Source: Acidobacteria bacterium AB60
GTDB lineage: Bacteria > Acidobacteriota > Terriglobia > Terriglobales > Acidobacteriaceae
NCBI GenBank assembly: GCA_008682415.1
Contig: VANK01000011.1
Location: forward strand, 1 to 64,000
Direction of reading: 5' to 3'
Length of the DNA: 64,000 nucleotides
The notes under the pieces: generated by a model
Seen by the model: only the letters and a program-made list of their open reading frames with translations
What the model was told of the DNA's origin: nothing
Database searches by the model: none
Part shown: positions 28,807 through 37,929 of the stretch, in pieces
Position numbering within the stretch: the stretch's first letter is position 1
How the letters are laid out: each line of letters begins with the position of its first letter
Made by a program: the position numbers and the translations under genes

Positions 28807-29250
28807 CTATTCGCCGCCCGCGGGTGCTCCGGGTTCGCGCTTTTGCGTCAACAAGCCAACTTCATCCACGCCCGCGGTACGCACCGCGTCGATGGCGTCC
28901 TCAACCGCGCGGAACTGCGCGCGCGCGTCGGCACGAACAAAGATGGTCTTGCCCGGTTTGTCGGCGATCTTGTCGCGAACCCGCGAGCCGAGCTCGCTGA
29001 CCGCGACCTTGTCCTGCCCCAGGAATACGCCGCCGTCGCGCGTAATGGCGACGACAATCGCGTCTTCCTTATCGGCGTCGGGCATGGCGGTTGGATTGTC
29101 CACCTTGGCCATGTCGACCGATACCTTGTTCTGGAGCATGGGCGTGATCACCATGAAGATGATCAGCAGCACCAGCATCACGTCCACCATCGGCGTCACA
29201 TTGATGTTGGAGCTGATCTTGCTGCCTTCGTCTCGAACTGCTACTCCCAT
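28807..29250 (-). CDS. exbD: ExbD/TolR-type protein (first copy)
   Basis: A 147-residue protein: SSNINVTPMVDVMLVLLI with the motor Asp in the TM helix, then a periplasmic region with FVRADARAQFRAVEDAIDAVRTAGVDEVGLL. The RADARAQ and AGVDEVGLL segments are standard in ExbD. It sits 147 bp after the ExbB gene. A heterogeneous ExbD pair or trio sharing one ExbB pentamer is possible. Confidence 0.93.
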   Translation of the reverse strand: MGVAVRDEGSKISSNINVTPMVDVMLVLLIIFMVITPMLQNKVSVDMAKVDNPTAMPDADKEDAIVVAITRDGGVFLGQDKVAVSELGSRVRDKIADKPGKTIFVRADARAQFRAVEDAIDAVRTAGVDEVGLLTQKREPGAPAGGE

Positions 29251-29397
29251 TGTGGAGCTCCATGCCTTGAATTTTTGCTTCCGGAGACAGTCCGGAGGTC
29301 CCTAATCTTCACCGCGGAACGCTCAAACCGGTGGGCGGGCGAGTTCGCTGCTCGCCCTGCCCTCCGAAACATCCCGCTTCAGCTGAACACGCACTTC

Positions 29398-30141
29398 TTA
29401 CCGCTTGTGGCTCTGCTTGATGAAGTAGTCGATGAGTTCGCTCGAGGAGTTGTCCATCTCAACGTCGAACGCTTCGACACGGCCGGTGAAGTAGTTAAAC
29501 GCCATAACGGCGGGGATAGCTACGAGCAGGCCGAACGCGGTGGTCACCAGGGCTTCAGAGATACCGCCGGCGACCGCGCCGATACCCGAGGTCTTCTGGG
29601 TGGCGATCTGCTGGAAGGCGTTCAGGATGCCGACGACGGTGCCGAACAGTCCGACGAACGGAGCGGTTGCGCCGATGGTGGCCAGAACGCTCAAGCCTCT
29701 CTTCAGCTTGGCATGCACGATGGCCTCGGCACGCTCCAGGGCGCGCTGCGAGCTCTCGATCGTCTCTTCCGTTGCCAGACCGGAGGAGACGCGGAACTCC
29801 TGCAGGCCCGCGGTCACGACTTCCGCGAGGTGCGACTTCTTGTTGCGGTCGGCGATCTTGATGGCTTCCTCGAGCTTGCTGTCCTTTAGGGCGCCGGCAA
29901 CCTTGGGTGCGAATTCGCGGGACTGCTTGCGGGCGGCGGAGAAGTACAGGTAGCGATCGATCATAACCGCGAGCGACCAAATGGACTCGATGAACAGGAT
30001 GATGGCCACGGCACGCGCCAGCCATCCCATGTGCTGCCACAAGCCCATCGGGCTAAAGCTGACGGTACCGCCCTCTTCCTGAAAAAAGGCCATGCTGCTG
30101 ACCGTGTGCGAAGCGAAATGTGCGAGCTGAGCGAGAATCAC
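29398..30141 (-). CDS. exbB: ExbB/TolQ/MotA-type proton channel
   Basis: A 247-residue protein with three TM helices. The C-terminal half has LSVLATIGATAPFVGLFGTVVGI, the conserved MotA/TolQ/ExbB region, and then GISEALVTTAFGLLVAIPAV. It starts at GTG 30141 with a perfect AGGAGG nine bases upstream. It would form the pentameric proton channel driving TonB together with the ExbD proteins downstream. The spacing from tonB (239 bp with a hairpin between) suggests its own promoter as well. Confidence 0.93.
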   Translation of the reverse strand: MILAQLAHFASHTVSSMAFFQEEGGTVSFSPMGLWQHMGWLARAVAIILFIESIWSLAVMIDRYLYFSAARKQSREFAPKVAGALKDSKLEEAIKIADRNKKSHLAEVVTAGLQEFRVSSGLATEETIESSQRALERAEAIVHAKLKRGLSVLATIGATAPFVGLFGTVVGILNAFQQIATQKTSGIGAVAGGISEALVTTAFGLLVAIPAVMAFNYFTGRVEAFDVEMDNSSSELIDYFIKQSHKR

Positions 30142-30333
30142 TGAATCGTTCCTCCTAGGACTTTTTCTTGTGAACTACGGCGTTGCAGTTGCAGAGGCGT
30201 CACGAAAAACTGCTGCTGACCAATCAACAGGCTGCCACGGGATTGACGCAGATCGACTTCCCGGGAGCCCGCCATTCTACAGTTTGTCCGGAATCGCTTT
30301 GGGAATGCGGCAAGAAGAACACCGCACTCAGGC

Positions 30334-30369
30334 CAAAAGAGAAGCCCTTTTCCTTGGATGGGGAAAGGG
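30334..30369 (-). terminator. probable terminator after tonB
   Basis: On the minus strand CCCTTTCC, a short loop, then GGAAAAGGG, followed by a T-rich stretch (CTTCTCTTTT). It starts 12 bp past the tonB stop. The stem has one bulge. Confidence 0.5.
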
Positions 30370-30380
30370 CGGCTGAGTTC

Positions 30381-31115
30381 TCATCCGCCGAGGCTGAAGA
30401 TCACATTGACGGTGGTCTCGACCTCGACTGGTTCGTTGTTCAGCAGGTATGGCTTGTAGCGCCACTGCCGGACGGCGTCCATGGCGGCCTGCTGCAACAT
30501 GGCTGGACCGCCGATCACGCGCAGATTTTCGATGGTGCCCGTCTTGGAAATGGTTGCCTGCAACACCACGGTGCCGGAGACGCGCGCCGCCTTGGCGATC
30601 GGCGGATAGACCGGGATCGTCTTCTGCAGCAACATGCCCTGGGCAACGCCCGCCGAGATATTCACCTTCTTGGGCGCTTCTGCTTTCACCTTGGGCGCAT
30701 TGCTGTTGCCGGAGAAGAGGCCGCCGATCACGCCACCAGAGCTTCCGCCCAGGCCTTCCATGCCGGCAACGCCGAAGTTGTTGGAAGGCGGAGCTTCTTT
30801 CTCGGCCACGTTCTTGATGTCTTTCGGAATCTTGGAGGGGGCGACCAGCTGGTTATTCATCATCTCCGATTGCACGTGCACTACGTGCACGGGTGCAGCC
30901 GGCGGCGGTGGCGGCGGAGGCGGTGGGGGGGGCGGCGGGGCAACCAGCAGCGTCTGCATCATCGCCTTCGGCAGCGCCTCGGGATAAATGAGCGGGATCA
31001 GGATCAAAAGCAACAGGATGGAGCCATTGATGATAAACGTGGCCAACATCCAGTACTTGCTCTTGCTTGCCTTGCCGATCTTGCCGCTCGATTCAAATGT
31101 GGAGTCTTCAAACAT
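30381..31115 (-). CDS. tonB: energy transducer TonB
   Basis: A 244-residue protein. A cytoplasmic start (FESSGKIGKASKSKYW), one TM helix (about 30-48), a run of about 13 prolines and a Gly-rich spacer, then the TonB C-terminal domain (about 165-244): PIAKAARVSGTVVLQATISKTG and DAVRQWRYKPYLLN. It carries proton-motive energy from the ExbB/ExbD motor to outer-membrane receptors, none of which is encoded in the window. The periplasmic linker is short, so it may serve a thin periplasm or a nearby partner. Confidence 0.92.
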   Translation of the reverse strand: MFEDSTFESSGKIGKASKSKYWMLATFIINGSILLLLILIPLIYPEALPKAMMQTLLVAPPPPPPPPPPPPPAAPVHVVHVQSEMMNNQLVAPSKIPKDIKNVAEKEAPPSNNFGVAGMEGLGGSSGGVIGGLFSGNSNAPKVKAEAPKKVNISAGVAQGMLLQKTIPVYPPIAKAARVSGTVVLQATISKTGTIENLRVIGGPAMLQQAAMDAVRQWRYKPYLLNNEPVEVETTVNVIFSLGG

Positions 31116-31211
31116 GGCCAGCCTCGAATCGGGTTTGGTTACCTCAATTTAGACACCGCGGAAACGTTTTATGTTCCCGGGGGCCCAAGCTGCTCCCAGC
31201 AGTGTGCTCAA

Positions 31212-31241
31212 CCTATACCAGAACATCGCACAGTGATGCAA
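31212..31241 (-). promoter_or_regulatory. weak promoter candidate for tonB
   Basis: Minus strand TTGCAT (31236-31241), 18-nt spacer, TATAGG (31212-31217), about 95 nt before the tonB start. Both boxes are imperfect. Confidence 0.3.
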
Positions 31242-31281
31242 AGGCCGGCGCAAAACTGACCCCAAGTTAGAAGAAAACCCG

Positions 31282-32256
31282 CTAAATCCGGGCGCGCTTT
31301 GCCGCCGGTAAAACCACTGCTTTGCCTTTGCTGGCGCGCCATTGCTGATATGCAACCAACATAGGCGCCGCAACGGCAATCGAAGAGTAAGTACCGATGA
31401 GAATGCCGACGACCAGGGCGAATGAGAACCCCCGCAGCACGGGACCGCCGAAGATGTACAACGACAGAACTGTCAGAAACGTCAGCCCCGACGTGAGCAC
31501 GGTCCGGCTCAGCGTCTGATTGATACTGCGGTTCACCACGTCTGGAAGCGACTCCCGCCGGCTCAGCCGCAGATTCTCGCGGATGCGGTCGAAGACGACA
31601 ATCGTGTCGTTCATCGAGTAGCCGACCAGCGTCAAGATGGCGGCGATCACCGTCAAGCTGATCTCCTGCCCCGTTAGCGCGAAGGCACCCACGGTGATCA
31701 GGGTGTCGTGGAAGCAGGCAACCACCGCGGCGACGCCGTAGATGAGCTGGAAGCGGAACCAGAGATACACGAGCATACCCAGCAGCGAATAAAGAGTCGC
31801 CAGTGCCGCCTGTTTCTCGAGTTGCCGCCCCACGGTCGGCCCGACCGAGTCCACCTTGACTCCCTTATCAGGATCGAAGGGGTTGTTGTAATTGGCCCTC
31901 AGCGTGTCCACGATGGCCTTGCGGCCCTCATCGAGGCTTGCCTCATTTTTCTGCTCCGGCAGGCTGATCAGGACCTCATTCTTGCTGGTATCGCCCCCGA
32001 TCAACTGGATCTTGGCGTCCCGAATGCCCGCCTTTTCCACGGCCGAGCGCACCTCCCCGATGTTGGGGGGATTCTGGAACTGTACCTGGACTTCGGTGCC
32101 GCCCCGGAAATCCACGCTCAGGGGAACAGGGCTCCCGGTCTGAGCCAGGTGCACGCTCATCGCAATGATGCCGGCCACGCTGAAAATAAGGCTGAAGGCC
32201 AGGAAATACCATTTCTTGCCGAGCCAATCGATTTCTACGTTGTGAAAGAATTCCAC
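31282..32256 (-). CDS. secF: protein translocase subunit SecF
   Basis: A 324-residue RND-superfamily membrane protein with six TM helices. Family motifs: VDFRGGTEVQVQF in the periplasmic loop and GYSMNDTIVVFDRIREN in the fourth or fifth helix region, plus TSGLTFLTVLSLY. With SecD it uses the proton gradient to pull proteins out through SecYEG. It follows secD after a 156-bp spacer filled by 7-bp repeat arrays. Confidence 0.96.
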   Translation of the reverse strand: MEFFHNVEIDWLGKKWYFLAFSLIFSVAGIIAMSVHLAQTGSPVPLSVDFRGGTEVQVQFQNPPNIGEVRSAVEKAGIRDAKIQLIGGDTSKNEVLISLPEQKNEASLDEGRKAIVDTLRANYNNPFDPDKGVKVDSVGPTVGRQLEKQAALATLYSLLGMLVYLWFRFQLIYGVAAVVACFHDTLITVGAFALTGQEISLTVIAAILTLVGYSMNDTIVVFDRIRENLRLSRRESLPDVVNRSINQTLSRTVLTSGLTFLTVLSLYIFGGPVLRGFSFALVVGILIGTYSSIAVAAPMLVAYQQWRASKGKAVVLPAAKRARI

Positions 32257-32281
32257 TTGAATCTCTACCTTCCTGGAAAGG

Positions 32282-32411
32282 CAGGGACCAAGGAACCGGG
32301 ACCAGGCAACAGGTCTAGCTCACCCTGCACTGCTCGCGTTCCTTGATACATGCCCATTAAGTCCTGATACCGCAGTTTCTTATTGCCTTCCCTGCTCCCA
32401 CTTCCCTGCTC
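32282..32411. repeat. facing 7-bp arrays (CAGGGAA family) in the secD-secF spacer
   Basis: Left array (32282-32316, plus strand): CAGGGAC, CAAGGAA, CCGGGAC, CAGGCAA, CAGGTCT. Right array (about 32387-32411) read on the minus strand: GCAGGGA, AGTGGGA, GCAGGGA, AGGCAAT. The two face each other, as in the rpsG-fusA spacer. Unit and register match the repeat inside actE (54201-54228). Confidence 0.65.
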
Positions 32412-32412
32412 T

Positions 32413-34023
32413 TTAAATCGAGACCAGTTCGCCGGGCTTCATCTTGTTCAGGTGCGCATCGAAGATGGTGCGCGAAACAAACACGGCCGTAAACAGGTTG
32501 GCCAGCAAGCCGAACGTCAGTGTGGTGGCAAAGCCTTTCACGGGTCCGGTACCGAAGAGAAAGAGGATTGCGGCCGAAACGATGGTGGTCACGTGGGTGT
32601 CCACGATGGTGATCCATGCGTGCGCAAAGCCCTGATCAACGGCCGCCGAAGCAGCCTTTCCGGCACGCATCTCCTCACGAATGCGCTCAAAGATCAGGAC
32701 GTTGGAGTCCACGCCCATACCGATGGTCAGGATCACGCCAGCGATGCCCGGCAGGGTGAGGGTGGCCGTGGAGTAGCCCATGAATCCTAGCAGAATCAGC
32801 AGGTTCAAGATCAAAGCCAGGTCGGCGTTCACGCCCGACCCGCGATAGTAGACCAGCATGAAGAGCATGACTACGAGCATGCCAACAATGGCGGCAGTTA
32901 CGCCCGCCTTGATGGAGTCGGCTCCCAGCGAGGCACCCACCGTCCGGGATTCAATCTGTTCCAGGGACGCCGGCAGAGCGCCGGTGCGCAGCAATTTTGA
33001 GAGCGCCCCGACCTCATCTTCACTGAACGCGCCCTCGATCACGCCCTGGTCACGGATGGGTTGCTTGATACTCGCCACCTCGCGAACCGTGCCCCCCATG
33101 ACCACCGCCATCGAGTTGTTGACGTTCGCCTTGGTGTAGTCGTAGAACTTCTCGCCGGCATCGTTGGTCAGCGTGAACTGGACCTCGCGCTGGCCCGTGT
33201 TCGGATTCACGTTCGGGTCGGCGGAGCGGAAATCACTTCCCTGCACCACGGAGGCGCGCTGCAGAACGTAATAGCTGTCGCCGCCCTGGTTTCCAATGGA
33301 CCCGGAGAAGTGCATGATCTCCTGATCCGCCGGGAGAGCCCCTCCCACACTCTGCAGGGCCGCCTGCTCATTGGGATAAGGACCACCGATCACCGGATGG
33401 ATCTCCAGCCGCGCCGTGGACTGGATGATATTTTTGACCCGGTCGAGGTCGGAGATGCCGGGAAGTTCCACCAGGATCTGGTTCGCGCCCAGGTTGTACT
33501 CCTGAATCACTGGCTCACTGACGCCGAGCGAATCGACGCGGTCACGAATGGTCTCGATCGATTGAGAGACCGTCCGCTGTTCCAGGTCGCGCTCGTAGTT
33601 CGGCTTCATGCTCAGCGTGAAACTGCCGTTGGAGCCGGTGCTGACGTCGTACTCGTTGGAGTACTTGGAATCGAGCGTTGAGCGCACCGCCGAGAGATTG
33701 GCAGGGGAGACGCCGTCGACCTGCACCACCGTGGGCTTGTTCGGATCGGGTTTATACGGACGCCCGCTGAGACTCGCCTTGCGCAGGTCCTGCTGCAGCG
33801 CAGCCACGGTATTATCCGTCTCGGCGTTAATCGCATCCTGCACCTGGACACGGAGGATCAGGTGAGCGCCACCCTTCAAGTCGAGGCCCAGGTGAATGCG
33901 GCTGGTGAGTGCGTCCGTGAGAGCTTTGCCGCTGACGCCATGAGGAATGCCGAAGATGCCGTACAGACATACCAGCAAAACCGCGAAGATCGCGACAACC
34001 CTGCCTTTGAGATTCTTCTTCAT
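32413..34023 (-). CDS. secD: protein translocase subunit SecD
   Basis: A 536-residue protein with six TM helices. GLDLKGGAHLILRV lies after the first helix; the large periplasmic P1 region spans about 60-370; DRVKNIIQSTARLE and GVDSNVLIFERIREE are family hallmarks. It partners SecF in the proton-driven late step of export. Unlike some lineages secD and secF are separate genes here. Its start lies 80 bp after the yajC stop. Confidence 0.97.
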   Translation of the reverse strand: MKKNLKGRVVAIFAVLLVCLYGIFGIPHGVSGKALTDALTSRIHLGLDLKGGAHLILRVQVQDAINAETDNTVAALQQDLRKASLSGRPYKPDPNKPTVVQVDGVSPANLSAVRSTLDSKYSNEYDVSTGSNGSFTLSMKPNYERDLEQRTVSQSIETIRDRVDSLGVSEPVIQEYNLGANQILVELPGISDLDRVKNIIQSTARLEIHPVIGGPYPNEQAALQSVGGALPADQEIMHFSGSIGNQGGDSYYVLQRASVVQGSDFRSADPNVNPNTGQREVQFTLTNDAGEKFYDYTKANVNNSMAVVMGGTVREVASIKQPIRDQGVIEGAFSEDEVGALSKLLRTGALPASLEQIESRTVGASLGADSIKAGVTAAIVGMLVVMLFMLVYYRGSGVNADLALILNLLILLGFMGYSTATLTLPGIAGVILTIGMGVDSNVLIFERIREEMRAGKAASAAVDQGFAHAWITIVDTHVTTIVSAAILFLFGTGPVKGFATTLTFGLLANLFTAVFVSRTIFDAHLNKMKPGELVSI

Positions 34024-34103
34024 CGTTTCACTTCTCTATTCGAGATTGCCGAGAGGATAGCCCAAGGGCCCCTTCTCTATTCGTTGCTAAACAACAAGCC
34101 GAA

Positions 34104-34424
34104 TTACGAGGCCGGCGCATCCTGCGTGGTCACCGAGGCGATGGAGTTTTTGGCCACTTCCATCTTGATCCCGTCGGGAGCGATCTTGATGATGACGGCA
34201 TCGTCCTTGATGGACAGGATGGTCCCGCGAATGCCGCCCGCGGTGGTGATGCGGTCGCCCGGCTTGATGCCGCCTAACATCTCCTGCCATTGCTTTTGCC
34301 GCTTTTGCTGCGGGCGAATCATGACCAGGTACAGAACTGGAATCAACAAGAGAGGCAGAAGCATCGGGATGCTGCTGCCGCCGGCGGCCGGCGCCGCCGC
34401 GAAGGTCGCGAAACTGATTACCAC
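34104..34424 (-). CDS. yajC: preprotein translocase subunit YajC
   Basis: A 106-residue protein with one TM helix near residues 20-37 (PMLLPLLLIPVLYLVMIRPQ) and the YajC signature RPQQKRQKQWQEML, GDRITTAGGIRGTI. It associates with SecDF in the Sec holo-translocon. First gene of yajC-secD-secF. A 9-bp hairpin stands just before its start and a strong promoter lies about 360 nt upstream. Confidence 0.95.
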   Translation of the reverse strand: MVISFATFAAAPAAGGSSIPMLLPLLLIPVLYLVMIRPQQKRQKQWQEMLGGIKPGDRITTAGGIRGTILSIKDDAVIIKIAPDGIKMEVAKNSIASVTTQDAPAS

Positions 34425-34782
34425 ACTCGTCCTTTACCGCCTGCGTTTGCGTGGCGTCTTGGCTTCGCCTCACGCAAACAAGTCAGGCGCAGGTGTCTCC
34501 GGACTTCTGCCCGGTGCCTGCAAATAAGTTTGTCTCCGGGAAACGTTCTCGCCCGCGTTGCGGGCACAAACGCGGAGTTCAGGCCCTGTGAGTGCCGCTC
34601 AGATGAATCTCTGACAGCCCACGCCTCCGGCCCGGTTCCGACGACTTCCTGTTCGACAAGGCCTGTCTCTTGGAATCACCCCGGCGACTGTGGCCCGGTC
34701 CCCCGAATCCGCACCTCTGGAATCGGCAAAACCGTGCGGTTTGCTGCGATCACTGCCGGACGGATCCCAAAAGAATGCCTAG
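34425..34782 (-). other. structured leader before yajC, possible small RNA
   Basis: Between the predicted transcription start (about 34782) and yajC lie roughly 360 nt with several strong hairpins: GTTTGCGTG with CACGCAAAC (34445-34479) and GCCCGC-GTT-GCGGGC near 34548-34562 extended by CGTT/AACG. CAGGCC and GGCCTG further upstream also pair. I see no coding frame with homologues. 6S RNA, SRP RNA, RNase P and tmRNA signatures were looked for by eye and not found. Confidence 0.4.
34445..34479 (-). promoter_or_regulatory. 9-bp perfect hairpin upstream of yajC
   Basis: GTTTGCGTG (34445-34453) and CACGCAAAC (34471-34479) enclose a 17-nt loop that itself contains a GGCG/CGCC pair. It is 20 nt before the yajC start and has no T-tract, so translational or attenuation control is more likely than termination. 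Confidence 0.45.
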
Positions 34783-34788
34783 CAAGAT

Positions 34789-34816
34789 AAGATACGCGGA
34801 GCCCGCGCCATGTCAA
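34789..34816 (-). promoter_or_regulatory. strong promoter for yajC-secD-secF
   Basis: Minus strand TTGACA (34811-34816), a perfect -35 box, a 16-nt spacer, TATCTT (34789-34794). It predicts a start near 34782 and the long leader described above. Confidence 0.6.
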
Positions 34817-35017
34817 GGCATTCGCGTGGGTTTGGCGGGGCGTTGGTACTCAGGAATGCTGCACGTCACAGGCTCTCCCGGCCGGCTTCTCCTTATGAAA
34901 ACCTTAGCGTTCAATTGTCCGCACTTTACGTGCGGCGGGGTCTCATGAACTGGTGGCGGACCATCGCATCGAGGCACCAGAGTCTTCTCTCGAAAGCGCC
35001 GCGCCGCCGGAGCCAAT

Positions 35018-35389
35018 ATGCCCCACGATTCCGTGCTATTCCTACTACTCCTGTTTGCACCCATCCTGGCCTTCGAAGTCTGGGCCCTATGGAACTTCAC
35101 TGACGAGATTCGGAGGGGCAGGCGTCGTCGAGTCCGTTTCTTGCGCCGGCTTGGACCTGCGATCAAGATCTATCCCGCGCAGAAGCCGGCCCTCCGCTTC
35201 CCCAGCAGCGGCGATCCGGAAGCCCGTAAGTCGCTTAATCCTCTGATTTTCCGGCGGCAGGAGAAGCAGCCGACTGTTCGTCGGAGTCTTCCACCAGCAT
35301 GGCCGATCCAGGCAGAACGTCAAAGGCGGCCGGTTCCCGGCCAGCGGGACGGAAGAGGACGCGCAACGGGTCGCGCTGCCACTCCGTGA
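35018..35389 (+). CDS. possible small membrane protein
   Basis: A 123-residue frame with GGAG five bases before ATG 35018. Residues 4-27 form a convincing TM helix (VLFLLLLFAPILAFEVWALW) followed by a highly basic stretch (RRGRRRRVRFLRR). The last 50 or so residues overlap the convergent secreted-protein gene and look like antisense-derived sequence, so the real product may end earlier or the frame may be spurious. No family recognised. Confidence 0.35.
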   Translation: MPHDSVLFLLLLFAPILAFEVWALWNFTDEIRRGRRRRVRFLRRLGPAIKIYPAQKPALRFPSSGDPEARKSLNPLIFRRQEKQPTVRRSLPPAWPIQAERQRRPVPGQRDGRGRATGRAATP

Positions 35390-35978
35390 CGCCGCACGCA
35401 GGCTCGGGATTGCCCCGGCTCTCTGGATCGAACTTCCCCAGCCTTTTTGCCAGCACCGGCTTGCGAAGAGCTAACTGCGCGACCACTGCGTAGAGGCTCT
35501 TCCCGCTCGCGGTAATCCCGCAGTAGGCGCCGTAATCGCGAAACCAGACCACTTGGCTGACACCGGGATCGTAGTCCGGCAGTTTCAAAGCGGTGACGTG
35601 GCCGGCGGTGCGGTCGACAAGCAGCCAAGGCCCCCTTTGCCACACCCAGTGGGCACCTGTCGTTCCCAACTTCTCGCCGGGAAGTTCATCATTCACCCGC
35701 AGCGCCCGCCGCACTACGAAGCTCCGTTCCGTCACGTCGTGCGCCTCGCCGGTCGTCCATTCTTTGACGGCACCGTCGATCACCAGGGGACGGATCTTCA
35801 GGGCTTCCTCCCCGGGAAGAGCGCCGGCAGGATCCCCAGTCTTCGAATAGGCCACCTTTTTGGGAGTTCCGAGTGCCACTGCGTGCACTTTCCTTGGCGC
35901 CCCAAAAGCAAAGGGCTCCAGGGTAAGCACCACCCCCAGAACCCCCAGCATGCATTGGATATTCCGTCGCTCGAACAT
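35235..35978 (-). CDS. secreted protein of unknown function
   Basis: A 247-residue protein with a signal peptide (MLGVLGVVLTLEPFAFGA). The mature sequence, beginning PRKVHAVALGTPKKV, contains a TGEAHDVTERSFVVRRALRVND segment and a WVWQRGPWLLVDRTAGHV strand pattern typical of small acidobacterial periplasmic proteins. No catalytic motif. It follows gatA by 24 bp and is probably co-transcribed with gatC-gatA, though a functional link is doubtful. Confidence 0.75.
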   Translation of the reverse strand: MFERRNIQCMLGVLGVVLTLEPFAFGAPRKVHAVALGTPKKVAYSKTGDPAGALPGEEALKIRPLVIDGAVKEWTTGEAHDVTERSFVVRRALRVNDELPGEKLGTTGAHWVWQRGPWLLVDRTAGHVTALKLPDYDPGVSQVVWFRDYGAYCGITASGKSLYAVVAQLALRKPVLAKRLGKFDPESRGNPEPACGVTEWQRDPLRVLFRPAGREPAAFDVLPGSAMLVEDSDEQSAASPAAGKSED

Positions 35979-36002
35979 TGACGGTACAACTCCTTACTTT
36001 TC

Positions 36003-37469
<1,467 letters not shown>

Positions 37470-37498
37470 TCTCCAGTCCTCTCAGCAAAGGTCGGATG

Positions 37499-37810
37499 TT
37501 AGCGCTCGATGACCTTTGGCACTTTGAAGAAGGCTCCATCGCTTTCTGGCGCCCCGGCCATCACCGCCGCTCGGTCCAGCAATGGCAAAACCACGTCCGC
37601 TCGCAAAGAAGCGTCGGGTGTGGCGCCCTGCAGTTCGCTCACCTGCGCAAGAGGAGCCACGCCGCTGGTATCGAGTTCGTTCAACTCGGCCACATAATCG
37701 AGAATCGCGTTCAGGTCCTTCACCATGCCCGGCGTCTCGTCCTGGGAGAGTTCCAGATGCGCCAACTCCGCCACGCGCTTGACGTCATCCAAGGTCACCT
37801 TGGCGGTCAT
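37499..37810 (-). CDS. gatC: amidotransferase subunit C
   Basis: A 103-residue protein that stabilises GatA within GatCAB. TLDDVKRVAELAHLELSQDE at the N-terminus and the C-terminal LRADVVLP(L)LD segment are family hallmarks. A TATACT box (37852-37857, minus strand) stands about 45 bp before the start and could be its -10, without a clear -35. First gene of gatC-gatA. Confidence 0.93.
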   Translation of the reverse strand: MTAKVTLDDVKRVAELAHLELSQDETPGMVKDLNAILDYVAELNELDTSGVAPLAQVSELQGATPDASLRADVVLPLLDRAAVMAGAPESDGAFFKVPKVIER

Positions 37811-37929
37811 GATTGTTTCCTCTCCCCAGAATCAATTCGTTCCGAGTCTCAAGTATAGACGCTCGTTCCGTCGATACTCTCAGTCCACAACAAGCGTGAG
37901 CGTGACCGAGTGCTGCACTGATCCGGAGG

